Source: Mycoplasmatota bacterium (lineage in GTDB: Bacteria > Bacillota_I > Bacilli_A > Acholeplasmatales > Acholeplasmataceae). Taken from it: a stretch of DNA of 64,000 nucleotides. The position numbers were made by a program, and so were the translations under genes. The stretch is taken from contig JANKMU010000006.1 in the NCBI GenBank assembly GCA_024650045.1, positions 20,183 to 84,182 of the forward strand. Reading direction: 5' to 3'. Below, piece after piece: positions 24,654 to 33,099 of the stretch (positions are counted from its first letter, which is position 1; every line of letters begins with the position of its first letter). The notes below the pieces were generated by a model. That model worked only from the letters and a program-made list of their open reading frames with translations. It was not told the DNA's origin and did not search any database.

Positions 24654-24887
24654 ATGAAAAAATTAGCAATTCGATTGATCGAATGGTATCAAAGAGAGAT
24701 TTCTCCAAATAGTAATCATAAGTGCAGATATACACCAACATGTTCTGCATATGCAAAAGAATGTTATGTGAGGTTTAATTTTTTTAAAGCTTCTTTTTTA
24801 ACAATAAGAAGAATTCTTAAGTGTAACCCTTTGTTTAAGCCTAAATATGATCCAGTTCCAGAAAAGAAAATTAAAAAGCATAAATGA
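24654..24887 (+). CDS. yidD: Membrane protein insertion efficiency factor YidD
   Basis: 77-residue YidD family protein, a small amphipathic membrane-associated helper of YidC-dependent insertion. The signature covers IEWYQREISPNSNHKCRYTP and TCSAYAKE, with Cys residues at the conserved positions and the late KCNPLF motif. The ribosome binding site is weak (GGTGAAAAG) because the leader is very short. Confidence 0.93.
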   Translation: MKKLAIRLIEWYQREISPNSNHKCRYTPTCSAYAKECYVRFNFFKASFLTIRRILKCNPLFKPKYDPVPEKKIKKHK

Positions 24888-24937
24888 GTAATAGAATATA
24901 AAGAAATAAAAATAGTTCAAGTTTAGATAAATAAATG

Positions 24938-24965
24938 TCACTCTAGAAGTCAGAGTGATTTTTTA
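24938..24965 (+). terminator. yidD terminator
   Basis: Stem TCACTCT / AGAGTGA (24938-24958) followed by T7, 50 bases after the yidD stop. Confidence 0.8.
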
Positions 24966-25000
24966 AAGCGTTAATTAATGTCTGGATTAACACTTCTTTT

Positions 25001-25267
25001 TCACTTATAAATATCTCTTCGATGACCAGCATCAATAACCAGTATAACTATTCGATCATTAAAAATATGTGCCAGTAATCTGTAATCTCCAATCCTATAT
25101 CTCCATATATCTTTTTTGTCAGCAGCTAATCCTTTCCCATGGACTCGTGGGTTTTCACAGTTCTCCAAATGCTTAGATATCCATGCAAAGATCAACGTTG
25201 TTATTTGCTTATCCATTTTTTTAAAGATCTTTAGTGCGTGATCACTTATCTCAACATGATACATCAT
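25001..25267 (-). CDS. RelE/ParE-family toxin
   Basis: 88-residue RelE-superfamily protein, usually a ribosome-dependent mRNA interferase. It has the compact alpha/beta pattern with an N-terminal strand (MYHVEISDHALKIFKKMD), central LAADKKDIWRYRIGDYRLLAHI (RYR...YRLL is the RelE core) and C-terminal VIDAGHRRDIYK, with the His-Arg-Arg and Tyr near the catalytic positions. Coupled to the antitoxin by an ATGA overlap. Confidence 0.9.
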   Translation of the reverse strand: MMYHVEISDHALKIFKKMDKQITTLIFAWISKHLENCENPRVHGKGLAADKKDIWRYRIGDYRLLAHIFNDRIVILVIDAGHRRDIYK

Positions 25268-25485
25268 TTGATACCTAATAAAGTTTTTGCTTCTTCAATC
25301 GTATATGTTTTAGGGTTTTGCTCGTATGATTTAAATGCTTTTTCATACAGGAAAATATCGAACTCGTCTTCGATTTTTTCTAAGATAGCTTTTCGCATAA
25401 CTTCTGAAACAGATGAACCATTAAGTTCAGCATATTTTTTTATAAGTTCTAACTCTTTTTCGTTCATTCTAATTGATATAGACAT
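25264..25485 (-). CDS. RelB-like ribbon-helix-helix antitoxin
   Basis: 73-residue antitoxin. The N-terminal MSISIRMNEKELELIKKYAELNG is a ribbon-helix-helix DNA-binding domain (DUF6290-like), and the C-terminal about 30 residues (KTYTIEEAKTLLGIK) are the toxin-wrapping tail. GGAG precedes the ATG. It precedes and overlaps the toxin, the usual RelBE order, and should autorepress the operator at 25500-25550. Confidence 0.88.
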   Translation of the reverse strand: MSISIRMNEKELELIKKYAELNGSSVSEVMRKAILEKIEDEFDIFLYEKAFKSYEQNPKTYTIEEAKTLLGIK

Positions 25486-25499
25486 ATAATCATCTCCTT

Positions 25500-25550
25500 T
25501 GTATTACATTGTACTACAAAAGAAAAAATAATGCAATACATTGTATTACA
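25500..25550 (-). promoter_or_regulatory. RelBE promoter with overlapping operator repeats
   Basis: Minus strand: -35 TTGCAT (25536-25531), 17-base spacer, -10 TACAAT (25513-25508). The palindrome AATACATTGTATT (25536-25548) covers the -35 and a related GTATTACATTGTAC (25501-25514) covers the -10. Repeats at both ends of a promoter fit co-operative RHH autoregulation. Confidence 0.65.
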
Positions 25551-25635
25551 TTTGAGTTGTGGTGTAAACTTTCATTTCTTATTGTTAGTTAAGTTTCAAT
25601 GAGGTTTTCTTATTTTAAAAAAATAAAAAAATGAA

Positions 25636-25669
25636 AAGCACTACTCCACTTATAGTGGAAATAGTGCTT
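25636..25669 (-). terminator. proS terminator
   Basis: Arms AAGCACTA / TAGTGCTT with inner CCAC/GTGG pairs. The minus-strand 3' side is T-rich. It lies 8 bases beyond the proS stop. Confidence 0.8.
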
Positions 25670-25677
25670 AGATTCTT

Positions 25678-27111
25678 TTAATAAGCTCTCGCAAACCAAA
25701 CGGTTTGAGTGGCTTTTTTATTGGTCACTGGACATACGTCTGTAATCAATGTTTGATCAAAAGGTAGAACTCTAGCTGAAGCTGTCGTATCTTGTTTGAT
25801 GATTACTTCTGCTTCATCACCAGAAATACTCATCGAAACATAACCACCTTTTTGAATATATTGTTTAAATTCATCATATGTTTTTGCTTGATATGTATTT
25901 GCTTGAACAAATGTTACAGCACGCTCATATAATGTATTGTGCATATCTTTTAAGATTTTAGGCATATCTTTAACGATTTTATCAATTGGATACGCTTGTT
26001 TTTCTCTATTGTATCTTGTTACCATGGTGACTTCATTTTTTTCTAAGTCGCGTGGTCCAATTTCAATACGAATTGGAACACCTTTCATTTCGTATTCACT
26101 AAACTTCCAACCTGGAGATTTATTTGTATCATCAATTAAAACTCTAAAACCTGCATCTTTGAGTTCTTGATATAAGGTCTTGGTTGCTGTTTGAACAATT
26201 TCCTTATTGCCTTGGATTGGAATAATCACGATTTGAGTAGGTGCAATATAAGGAGGTAACACTAATCCTTCATCATCACCATGAACCATAATAACTGCAC
26301 CAATTAAACGTGTTGATACACCCCATGATGTTTGATGTACATATTGAAGTTTATTGTTTTCATCTTGGAACTTAATATCAAAAGCTTTCGCAAAGTCTTG
26401 ACCAAAATAATGTGTCGTTCCTGATTGAAGTGCTTGTCCATCATGCATGAGTGCTTCAATACTATAAGTATCGATAGCTCCGGCAAACTTTTCTCTTTCC
26501 GTTTTCTTACCTGTGATAAAAGGAATTGCTAGTAATTCTTCACCTAATTTTCGATATATTTCTAAAATATCAAGTGTTTCTTTTCTAGCCTCTGCTTCAT
26601 TAGCATGTGCAGTATGGCCTTCTTGCCATAAGAACTCTTTACCTCTTAAGAAAGGTCTAGTTGTTTTTTCCCATCGAACGACACTACACCATTGATTATA
26701 TAGTTTAGGTAGATCGCGATAAGAATTAATAATTTTATTATAGTGTGTACAAAACAATGTTTCTGATGTTGGGCGAATGATTAATCGTTCAGCCAAATCT
26801 TCAACACCTGTTGTTGTAATCATAGCAGTTTCTGGAGCGAAACCTTCAACATGATCTTTTTCTTTTTGAAATAAAGATTCAGGGATGACTAAAGGCATAT
26901 AGACATTTTGATGTCCAGTTTCTTTTAATCTCCGATTTAGATCATCTTGAATGCCTTCCCAAATGGCATAACCATAAGGACGGTAGATGATAAAACCTTT
27001 GACATCACTATAGTCCATTAATTCAGCTTTTAAACATAAGTCTGTATACCATTGTGCAAAATCAGCATCTCTTGATGTGATTGCATCAACCATTTTTTTA
27101 TTATTACTCAT
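25678..27111 (-). CDS. proS: Prolyl-tRNA synthetase, archaeal/eukaryotic type
   Basis: Class II synthetase charging tRNA-Pro. At 477 residues it lacks the large editing insertion of bacterial-type ProRS and fits the short archaeal/eukaryotic-like type found in Mycoplasma, Borrelia and Thermus. Motif 2 region FLRGKEFLWQEGHTAHA, proline pocket TTHYFGQDFAKAF, motif 3 VMVHGDDEGLVLPPYIAP (as VIMVHGDDEG), an anticodon-binding domain and a short C-terminal zinc-like/tail region ending WFARAY. The missing editing domain means Ala-tRNA-Pro would need trans-editing if it is to be corrected. Confidence 0.95.
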   Translation of the reverse strand: MSNNKKMVDAITSRDADFAQWYTDLCLKAELMDYSDVKGFIIYRPYGYAIWEGIQDDLNRRLKETGHQNVYMPLVIPESLFQKEKDHVEGFAPETAMITTTGVEDLAERLIIRPTSETLFCTHYNKIINSYRDLPKLYNQWCSVVRWEKTTRPFLRGKEFLWQEGHTAHANEAEARKETLDILEIYRKLGEELLAIPFITGKKTEREKFAGAIDTYSIEALMHDGQALQSGTTHYFGQDFAKAFDIKFQDENNKLQYVHQTSWGVSTRLIGAVIMVHGDDEGLVLPPYIAPTQIVIIPIQGNKEIVQTATKTLYQELKDAGFRVLIDDTNKSPGWKFSEYEMKGVPIRIEIGPRDLEKNEVTMVTRYNREKQAYPIDKIVKDMPKILKDMHNTLYERAVTFVQANTYQAKTYDEFKQYIQKGGYVSMSISGDEAEVIIKQDTTASARVLPFDQTLITDVCPVTNKKATQTVWFARAY

Positions 27112-27123
27112 AAATACTCACCT

Positions 27124-27447
27124 TTATTTTGAATTTTTGTTATATGAATAGATGATAAAGCCGATCACACCAGCTGGAATGATCAAGTTCCAAAATGTAA
27201 ATCTATTTGAAACAGCTATCCCAATTACTGCAAAACTGGCAAATAATGCAATAAACATTCTGTAAACAGCCTTTTGATCACTATCAGTTGGCTTTGGGTG
27301 GTTTATTGGCTCTTTATCAGTTATTTTTTTAGGTGCTTTTGTAAGTTTATATCTTGAATTATTTTGTTTTTGATACTTTTTTTCTTGTTCTTCGAATAGA
27401 TAATCATATTTGTCAAATGGATCTTTTTCGAACTTATCGTTTGCCAT
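27124..27447 (-). CDS. Small protein with two C-terminal membrane helices, unknown
   Basis: 107 residues: a charged, Lys/Gln-rich soluble N-terminus (about 1-60; FDKYDYLFEEQEKKYQKQ) then two hydrophobic helices (about 63-81 and 85-102). No known domain. It shares a TAATG stop/start junction with cvfB and precedes proS by 12 bases, so it is probably in a cvfB-X-proS transcript. Confidence 0.72.
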   Translation of the reverse strand: MANDKFEKDPFDKYDYLFEEQEKKYQKQNNSRYKLTKAPKKITDKEPINHPKPTDSDQKAVYRMFIALFASFAVIGIAVSNRFTFWNLIIPAGVIGFIIYSYNKNSK

Positions 27448-28292
27448 TATTTTTTTACCAAAATTGTTTTGTCATCAACAAAATCAATTTTTCTTTCTCT
27501 ATAGAGATTACCTATAGCACGTTTAAACGCCTTCTTACTTAATTTAAAAACTTCATATATTTCTTCTGGAGTGCTATCTGATGTTAAGTTCATCTCTCCA
27601 TCGTTTCTTATTAAATAAGATAAGATATAATTCGCATCATCATAGATTGCTACCTCTTTTTGAGGAGCAAGTGATCCTGTATAACCTTTTTCAGAATGAT
27701 AAACAACTTTAACGGAAACTTCTTGTCCATAGCGTAAAGGCTCTTTGTTTAAAGAATGATGAACAAATATCCAATGTCCATCAGGTGTTAATAAATTCAC
27801 ACCTTCTCTACCTATTCTTTGAACTCTAGCTAAAACTTTATCTTTAAGATTAAGAGGTTCAGTAGGTTTCAAATCGACTTCTTCTTTACTTGCTATTTTA
27901 GCAACAAATTTATTTTTAATTTTTATAGTTACAAATAATTGATCACCGACACGCGGCCATTCGTCTTTATCAAGTGGTAAATCTTCATTCGATAAAAGTA
28001 ATTCTTTAGCAATACCCATATCTAGAAATACACCTAATGTTTCATGTACATCCGATACTGTTAAAAATCCTGGTTGACTAACAGTAATATATGGTGTCTT
28101 TAAGGTTGCTGCTAATCTTGCTTTTTGATCAAAGTATAAGAATGCATCAACTGCTTGACCAGGCTTTAAATCTTCATGTAGACTTTCGTTGTTATGCAAA
28201 AAAACTTCACCCTCGTCGGAGTCAAGCATATACCCAATATCTGTTTTTCTATTTACAACTAATTTGTTGACTTCACCAATATATAAACTCAT
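27447..28292 (-). CDS. cvfB: CvfB-type RNA-binding protein (S1-like domains and winged helix)
   Basis: 281 residues from ATG 28292 (GAAGGTG upstream; the longer frame from 28325 adds eleven unlikely residues). Tandem S1/OB-like repeats (about 1-60, 65-135, 140-205) and a C-terminal winged-helix (SYLIRNDGEMNLTSDSTPEEIYEVFKLSKKAFKRAIG) match CvfB/YitL. In Staphylococcus CvfB binds RNA and affects virulence gene expression; here only the RNA-binding class is supported. Confidence 0.88.
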   Translation of the reverse strand: MSLYIGEVNKLVVNRKTDIGYMLDSDEGEVFLHNNESLHEDLKPGQAVDAFLYFDQKARLAATLKTPYITVSQPGFLTVSDVHETLGVFLDMGIAKELLLSNEDLPLDKDEWPRVGDQLFVTIKIKNKFVAKIASKEEVDLKPTEPLNLKDKVLARVQRIGREGVNLLTPDGHWIFVHHSLNKEPLRYGQEVSVKVVYHSEKGYTGSLAPQKEVAIYDDANYILSYLIRNDGEMNLTSDSTPEEIYEVFKLSKKAFKRAIGNLYRERKIDFVDDKTILVKK

Positions 28293-28344
28293 AGTATCAC
28301 CTTCATTTATTTTAACACAAAACATTCAAATCTACTAATAAAAA

Positions 28345-28364
28345 AAGAGTGCAACTGCACTCTT
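28345..28364 (-). terminator. Terminator of the first Fic gene
   Basis: Stem AAGAGTGC / GCACTCTT with a 4-base loop, followed by T7 on the minus strand; the first arm overlaps the stop codon. Confidence 0.88.
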
Positions 28365-29091
28365 ATAAATCTAATTCTTTTATTTCTTCTTCGTATCTCT
28401 TGATTAATAAAGCTTTGAAAAAATCTACAAGCGGTTTTAAATTTTTTTCAGATTTAAAAGCTTCTAATTTTTCAATATATGTTTCCCTTGACTCAAGCGG
28501 TATCGTGATAGGTAGATAATCGCCTTTCATCAAAAAGTAGTTAAGTACTAATTTTGCTAAGCGTCCATTCGCATCTACAAATGGATGAATTTTCGCAATA
28601 CTTGCGTGTGCATAAGTTGCTTTTTCAATGATGTTACCTTCGAATTGCTCTAAATTATTAAAGAATTTACTCATGCGGTCATAGACTTTAACATAATCTG
28701 GAGGTTGATGAGATGCTCCAAATATATTGATGTTTACATTTCTATAGATACCACCTTGAAAGATTCCATCAACTAACATTTCATGTATGTCTTTTAACTT
28801 GTCTTCATTAAACTTATGTAGTTCTTTTGCTTCTTTAACAACAAATTCAAATGCTTTTAAATGATTTAAAATTTCTTTTTGTTCTCTTTCGCTATACTCG
28901 AGTAGAGCTTTTGCTTGGCTCAGTCTTCTTACATCTTCATAAGGAATTCGGTTATGACCTTCCATACCAACAGCATCATAAGTGTACAATAAGGCAAATC
29001 TCTTTTCAACTTCTTCGAGTTGTTTAGAATCACAATCCTTAACGACATTTTTGAGGTGTTGGCGCTCTACCTCTAATAGATCTTTCTCCAT
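28363..29091 (-). CDS. Fic-family protein (small, class II-like)
   Basis: 242 residues, Fic fold. Active-site loop HPFVDANGRLAK near residue 180 agrees with HxFx(D/E)(A/G)N(G/K)RxxR except that the last Arg is Lys. The flap and hinge (GIYRNVNINIFGASHQPPDYV) precede it. An N-terminal helix with GMEGHN resembles the inhibitory (S/T)xxxE(G/N) motif but lacks the Ser/Thr. Such proteins usually AMPylate Tyr, Ser or Thr on target proteins. ATG 29091 is eleven bases from AGGAG; a TTG at 29100 is the alternative start. Monocistronic. Confidence 0.85.
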   Translation of the reverse strand: MEKDLLEVERQHLKNVVKDCDSKQLEEVEKRFALLYTYDAVGMEGHNRIPYEDVRRLSQAKALLEYSEREQKEILNHLKAFEFVVKEAKELHKFNEDKLKDIHEMLVDGIFQGGIYRNVNINIFGASHQPPDYVKVYDRMSKFFNNLEQFEGNIIEKATYAHASIAKIHPFVDANGRLAKLVLNYFLMKGDYLPITIPLESRETYIEKLEAFKSEKNLKPLVDFFKALLIKRYEEEIKELDL

Positions 29092-29193
29092 TATTATCAA
29101 CGCTCCTATCTTTGAGGTTATTATATCATAGTAAAGGTTTCATAAACAATAGATATAATAAAATCACACAATGTCATTTATAATGATAAGCAT

Positions 29194-30243
29194 CTATTCT
29201 TTTACTAAATTAAATAGTTGAACGTTTTTGTATATAACTTCTTTCCCTACTTTTTCTGAAACAATAAACCCTTCTTTTTCAAGTGATTTTAAATACTTAG
29301 TAGCTGTAGCTCTTGCAATCTTTAAGTCGTCTCTAAAAAATTCATTTTTCGTATACATAAAAGAAAACAAATGTTCAACAATCTCATGACTATATATTTC
29401 TGGTAACCTTTTCTTCATTTCACTTTTAGTTAATTTTATAGCTTGATTAATTCTTAATATTAAATCCACCGTATATTTTGCTGTTTGTGAAATTCCTTTT
29501 AAGATATACATTATGAATTCTTCGATATGCATAATGTCATCATTGCATTTCTTTAAAAGATTATAGTATTCATCCTTATGTTCAATAATATATTTGCTTA
29601 AATACAAAACTGGTTCCTGGATTTTATCTTTTAAAACAAGGTATAAAACATTTAATATTCTTCCAGTTCTGCCATTGCCATCATAAAAAGGATGGATACT
29701 CTCAAATTGAAAATGAATCAATGCCATTTGAATAAGTGGATCATAATCTTCATTTTCATTGATAAACACTTCTAGATTAAACATTAAGTCTCTAATCTCT
29801 GACTCACTTTGTGGAGGTGTATGTACGATTTGATTCGTTTTGTCATTGATGATAACTGTACCTGGGAGTTTTCGAATGCCACCTTTATTCGGCTCAATTA
29901 AACCTTGAATCTCAACTAGACCATTTGTGCTGATATAACCTTTATCTTTTATATAATCAAATCCATAATCAATAGCATGTTTATATTTGATAACTTCTTT
30001 TGGTTTTCCATCTATTGAAACTTTTGAAACAATTTCCTTAAATATTTCATCATAAGATGTAATTATATTCTCAATTGCTGAAGAATCTTTTGATTCACTA
30101 ATATTAATCAAACTTAAAATAATTCTGGGATTTGGTAAAAGTTTTAGTATCCCTTTCAATTCACCGACATCACGGTTTGCAGTATTTAGTTGTTTCAATA
30201 TTTCAATCTTATTCAAATCTACAGCAAATGGTAATTTATTCAT
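29194..30243 (-). CDS. Fic-family protein with N-terminal Fic_N and C-terminal winged helix
   Basis: 349 residues. Inhibitory motif SSAIENI near residue 54 (class II), Fic loop HPFYDGNGRTGR near residue 184 fully canonical, and a C-terminal HTH (about 285-345; DDLKIARATATKYLKSLEKEGFIV). The enzyme type is AMP transferase held inactive by its own helix. It is only distantly similar to the Fic at 28363, so this is not a recent tandem duplication. It starts at ATG 30243 with GAGGTG upstream. Confidence 0.92.
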   Translation of the reverse strand: MNKLPFAVDLNKIEILKQLNTANRDVGELKGILKLLPNPRIILSLINISESKDSSAIENIITSYDEIFKEIVSKVSIDGKPKEVIKYKHAIDYGFDYIKDKGYISTNGLVEIQGLIEPNKGGIRKLPGTVIINDKTNQIVHTPPQSESEIRDLMFNLEVFINENEDYDPLIQMALIHFQFESIHPFYDGNGRTGRILNVLYLVLKDKIQEPVLYLSKYIIEHKDEYYNLLKKCNDDIMHIEEFIMYILKGISQTAKYTVDLILRINQAIKLTKSEMKKRLPEIYSHEIVEHLFSFMYTKNEFFRDDLKIARATATKYLKSLEKEGFIVSEKVGKEVIYKNVQLFNLVKE

Positions 30244-30432
30244 TATAACACCTCGTGACTATTTATTTGTATTTATTATCCTCGAATACATATTATCATA
30301 ATCCATGAGTCATGTCAACACTTCGTGGATATTATATTAGTTTTTTTAGTCACGTTGTTTAATGAATGCTTGTTATATCTGAAAGTACTTAGATTAAATG
30401 ATTCAAAAAAGTAAAAGTTTTCATTTTTGATT

Positions 30433-31377
30433 TCAATACTCATAGACTTTAATAACTGTTTTGCCTTTAGCATGACCTTGTCTAAGATATTGCATTGCTT
30501 GTGGTGCATCTTTAAGAAGAACAACTTGTTCAATGATGGGTTTAATAAGTTTCTTGCTGCAAAGTTCTGCAACATATTTTAGATCCTCTTGATTAGGTTT
30601 TGCAGCGAGTGTTCTCATTTTTTTATTTGTTAAAGACAATATTGGTCCAAAGATCATCGTTTTAAAAAGTTGCGAAAGTGCACCACCGACGACTACGAAT
30701 GTTCCATTTTTACTTAGCATGCGTCGATATGTAGATAGTTTGTTTTTCCCATTAATTGCTAGAATTAAATCAAACTTACCTTTTAGTTCTTTAAAATTGA
30801 TGTCTTGATAATTATAAATATGAGTTGCTCCTAAAGTTTTCATTAATTTGATATTATTAGGACCACAAACAACCGATACTTCTGCCATAAAGTGTTTTGC
30901 AAGTTGAACTGCAAATGTACCAACTCCACCACCTGAACCATAGATCAATACTTTTTGATTCATTTTTATATTCCCTTTGTTTTTTAAAGCCTGAAGTGCA
31001 GTCACTCCAGACATGGGGATTGCAGATGCATCATCAAAACTTAAATGTTTTGGTTTTAAGATCAAAGCTGATTCTTTAGTGGTAGTATACTCAGCAAGAC
31101 CACCAAAGCCCATTGCTGATAGGTCACCTATGACCTCATCACCAACTTTAAATTGATGACATGAACTTCCAACTTCTTCTATAACACCAGAAATATCTGA
31201 TCCAAATATTTTGTTTTTTGGAATGATTCCCATGCTCATCGATCGATAATCAGCTGCATTTAATGAAACTGAATAAACTTTAACTAATACTTCATCATCT
31301 TTAGGTATTGGTTTTTCTATGGTTTGATAAATTAATGGATTAGGTTTTGATTTCTTATGATAGACTACAGCATTCAT
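30433..31377 (-). CDS. Zinc-type/quinone oxidoreductase-like medium-chain dehydrogenase
   Basis: 314-residue MDR superfamily enzyme. GroES-like N-terminal domain (VYSVSLNAADYRSMSMG, FGSDISGVIEEVG, VGDEVIGDL) and Rossmann domain (LIYGSGGGVGTFAVQLAKHF). It lacks the Cys ligands of classical zinc ADH and is closer to NADPH:quinone reductase/enoyl reductase-like proteins. Substrate unknown. Start at ATG 31377 overlaps the XRE regulator stop by 4 bases, so the three genes 32103-30433 form a coupled operon. Confidence 0.88.
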   Translation of the reverse strand: MNAVVYHKKSKPNPLIYQTIEKPIPKDDEVLVKVYSVSLNAADYRSMSMGIIPKNKIFGSDISGVIEEVGSSCHQFKVGDEVIGDLSAMGFGGLAEYTTTKESALILKPKHLSFDDASAIPMSGVTALQALKNKGNIKMNQKVLIYGSGGGVGTFAVQLAKHFMAEVSVVCGPNNIKLMKTLGATHIYNYQDINFKELKGKFDLILAINGKNKLSTYRRMLSKNGTFVVVGGALSQLFKTMIFGPILSLTNKKMRTLAAKPNQEDLKYVAELCSKKLIKPIIEQVVLLKDAPQAMQYLRQGHAKGKTVIKVYEY

Positions 31378-31604
31378 TTTGTTGATCCTTTCAAAGCGTA
31401 TTCAAACACTTCAGTTATTTGTACATCAAATGCTAATGCGATTTTAAATGCTAATTCTAAAGATGGGGAATATTTACCTGCTTCAATAGCAATAATGGTT
31501 TGTCTAGATGCACCCACTTTTTCAGCAAGTTCTTGTTGGGTCATTTCATTAGCAAAAAATCTTAATGTTCTTATATGATTTGTTACTTGATATAAATTAG
31601 CCAT
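31374..31604 (-). CDS. XRE-family transcriptional regulator
   Basis: 76 residues from ATG 31604 (GAGGGATCAAGC before it). A single HTH_3 domain: MTQQELAEKVGASRQTIIAIEAGKYSPSLELAFKIALAFDV, the YozG/YvaO-like short type that commonly follows or precedes small DUF2178-like membrane proteins. It overlaps the upstream membrane-protein gene by 8 bases. It may bind the inverted repeat at 32123-32156. Confidence 0.9.
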   Translation of the reverse strand: MANLYQVTNHIRTLRFFANEMTQQELAEKVGASRQTIIAIEAGKYSPSLELAFKIALAFDVQITEVFEYALKGSTK

Positions 31605-32103
31605 GCTTGATCCCTCTTTTATAATAATATAACTGAGTGACGCCTTCAAAGATTGACCCTAAATGAAATGATATAAAAATAATATTAATCATAATGACTG
31701 GACTATAGTTTAATAAGATTGAAATAAGAGCAAACATAAATCCTATACCTGCAGAAATAAATCCTATACGCATCGATTTAAGTTCAACAAGTTTATCCAT
31801 TTCATCAGTAACCATTTGTGATTTGATTATTCTTTCAATATCTTTATCATCAATATCTGGATTTGCTGCTTTTTCTTTAATAGCAACAAGTATTGAATAT
31901 CCAATATGGAATAGAATTTGTAAAAGTATAGCAGCAACAATACCAATACCAATAAAGATAAGTATTAATCTTGCCCAATAGCTAAGATCGTTTGTGATAT
32001 TGATTTGATTTCGATATGTAGTAATAGCAAATGTAGCATATATAGTAAATAAGGTTAGGCTTGTAAAGATGGTTAACATGGTTCTTTTTTCTTGATATGA
32101 CAT
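31597..32103 (-). CDS. Membrane protein paired with XRE regulator
   Basis: 168 residues with four hydrophobic segments (about 8-27, 43-68, 112-130 and 134-153) and a cytoplasmic charged stretch between the second and third (EKAANPDIDDKDIERIIKSQM). No named family can be assigned confidently. Bacteria frequently couple such proteins to short XRE regulators that act as antagonistic pairs; that role here is inference from position. Confidence 0.78.
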   Translation of the reverse strand: MSYQEKRTMLTIFTSLTLFTIYATFAITTYRNQINITNDLSYWARLILIFIGIGIVAAILLQILFHIGYSILVAIKEKAANPDIDDKDIERIIKSQMVTDEMDKLVELKSMRIGFISAGIGFMFALISILLNYSPVIMINIIFISFHLGSIFEGVTQLYYYKRGIKHG

Positions 32104-32122
32104 AGTTTTTCTCCTTTAATAT

Positions 32123-32162
32123 TTGATAATTTAACTATATATCAAAAAATTATCAATGTCAA
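32123..32162 (-). promoter_or_regulatory. Promoter and inverted repeat of the XRE/membrane-protein/MDR operon
   Basis: Consensus -35 TTGACA (32162-32157), 17-base spacer and -10 TATAGT (32139-32134). Arms TTGATAATT (32123-32131) and AATTATCAA (32148-32156) flank the -10 as a perfect 9-base inverted repeat, a likely autoregulatory operator. Confidence 0.65.
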
Positions 32163-32327
32163 GTATTTTTTACATTTAGTATATTATTTTATACATTGTT
32201 TTTTGACACATACTATGTATGTGATGATCTACTGTGATTATATGTTGGTGACTTCACAAGGAGCGTGAGATTAAACTTTGTATAGAAGGTTATTTATTGT
32301 TTGCATTTTTACATTTAGGTGAATTAA

Positions 32328-32366
32328 AAAAACTGTAATACTTTAATTTCAAGTATTGCAGTTTTT
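32328..32366. terminator. Terminator, probably bidirectional
   Basis: Arms AAAAACTGTAATACTT / AAGTATTGCAGTTTTT with one mismatch; T-rich flanks on both strands. It serves the minus-strand gene ending at 32435. The rest of 32163-32434 holds no recognisable gene. Confidence 0.75.
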
Positions 32367-32434
32367 ATGGTCGATAAAAATATTATAAGAAGATGTGTGT
32401 TAGCAAAATGCATCTTTATTCTAAACTGTGCTAA

Positions 32435-32896
32435 TTATCTCTTTGTTATAGTATTCAATATTTTTTGTATTTCGTTTTTTTTGATTGATACAATATAAAC
32501 ACTTGTCTTATCTTTAAAATTTAAAAGGTACTCTATATAAAATAAATAATGATGACCAACTTGATAATTCATTAAATCATCTGTTTGATACTTAATTTGT
32601 TCATGTTTAATTTTAATTATTATTTCATTATCAGTTATTTTAATTGATTGATTCAAATAATTCAGTTTCACAATTAAAATATTAAAAGATATAGCAGAGA
32701 TCAAACATAATAAAGTAGATATAAACTCTTCACCATTAGGTTGATAATACTCAGAAATCCAGGTAGGTTTAATAAAATGATAAATCACTATAGCGATAAC
32801 ACCTATAACAAAACCTATATAGAATAGTATAATGATTACCAGATAAAAACGTCTATACTTTTTTGTGTCTTCATAAAATAGATTTTTATTTTGCAT
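32435..32896 (-). CDS. Membrane protein at the tail of the Rhs locus
   Basis: 153 residues from ATG 32896. Two membrane helices (about 17-41 and 60-80) then a soluble C-terminal domain of about 70 residues (SIKITDNEIIIKIKHEQIKYQTDDL...). Overall design, two helices plus a small beta-rich domain, resembles the immunity-like protein at 34089, though the sequences do not clearly align. Its ribosome binding site (GGAGG, eleven bases from ATG) lies in the scrap of YD-repeat sequence. It may be the immunity gene of a lost toxin tip; that is inference. Confidence 0.65.
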   Translation of the reverse strand: MQNKNLFYEDTKKYRRFYLVIIILFYIGFVIGVIAIVIYHFIKPTWISEYYQPNGEEFISTLLCLISAISFNILIVKLNYLNQSIKITDNEIIIKIKHEQIKYQTDDLMNYQVGHHYLFYIEYLLNFKDKTSVYIVSIKKNEIQKILNTITKR

Positions 32897-32989
32897 TAAA
32901 ATAATGACCTCCATCTCCATATTGGGTAAGACCACTTCAGTTTCAACAATATTGCCATATGTATCATAATATAATAAAAAACTGCTGCA
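32897..32989 (-). pseudogene. Rhs/YD-repeat fragment
   Basis: 31 codons in frame with the 32896 gene, bounded upstream by TAG. It contains YYDTYGNIVETEV, a typical YD repeat (compare YDAYGNIIKTDV in the intact Rhs core nearby). Too short to function; a footprint of a displaced Rhs C-terminal end. Confidence 0.6.
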
Positions 32990-33099
32990 CTATACTAAGA
33001 GATTAGTTGAGATACTAATATGAACTGAAATAATTCCTGTACATCTATAGACGGATTTATGCAAAGAAAATGTTGGTTTTATAAAAGTTCGATTTAATA

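Noticed and set aside
30315..30575. 86-codon open frame next to the MDR dehydrogenase
   Set aside because: Overlaps the dehydrogenase end in a different frame, with no start context and a repetitive Asn/Lys/Ser translation.
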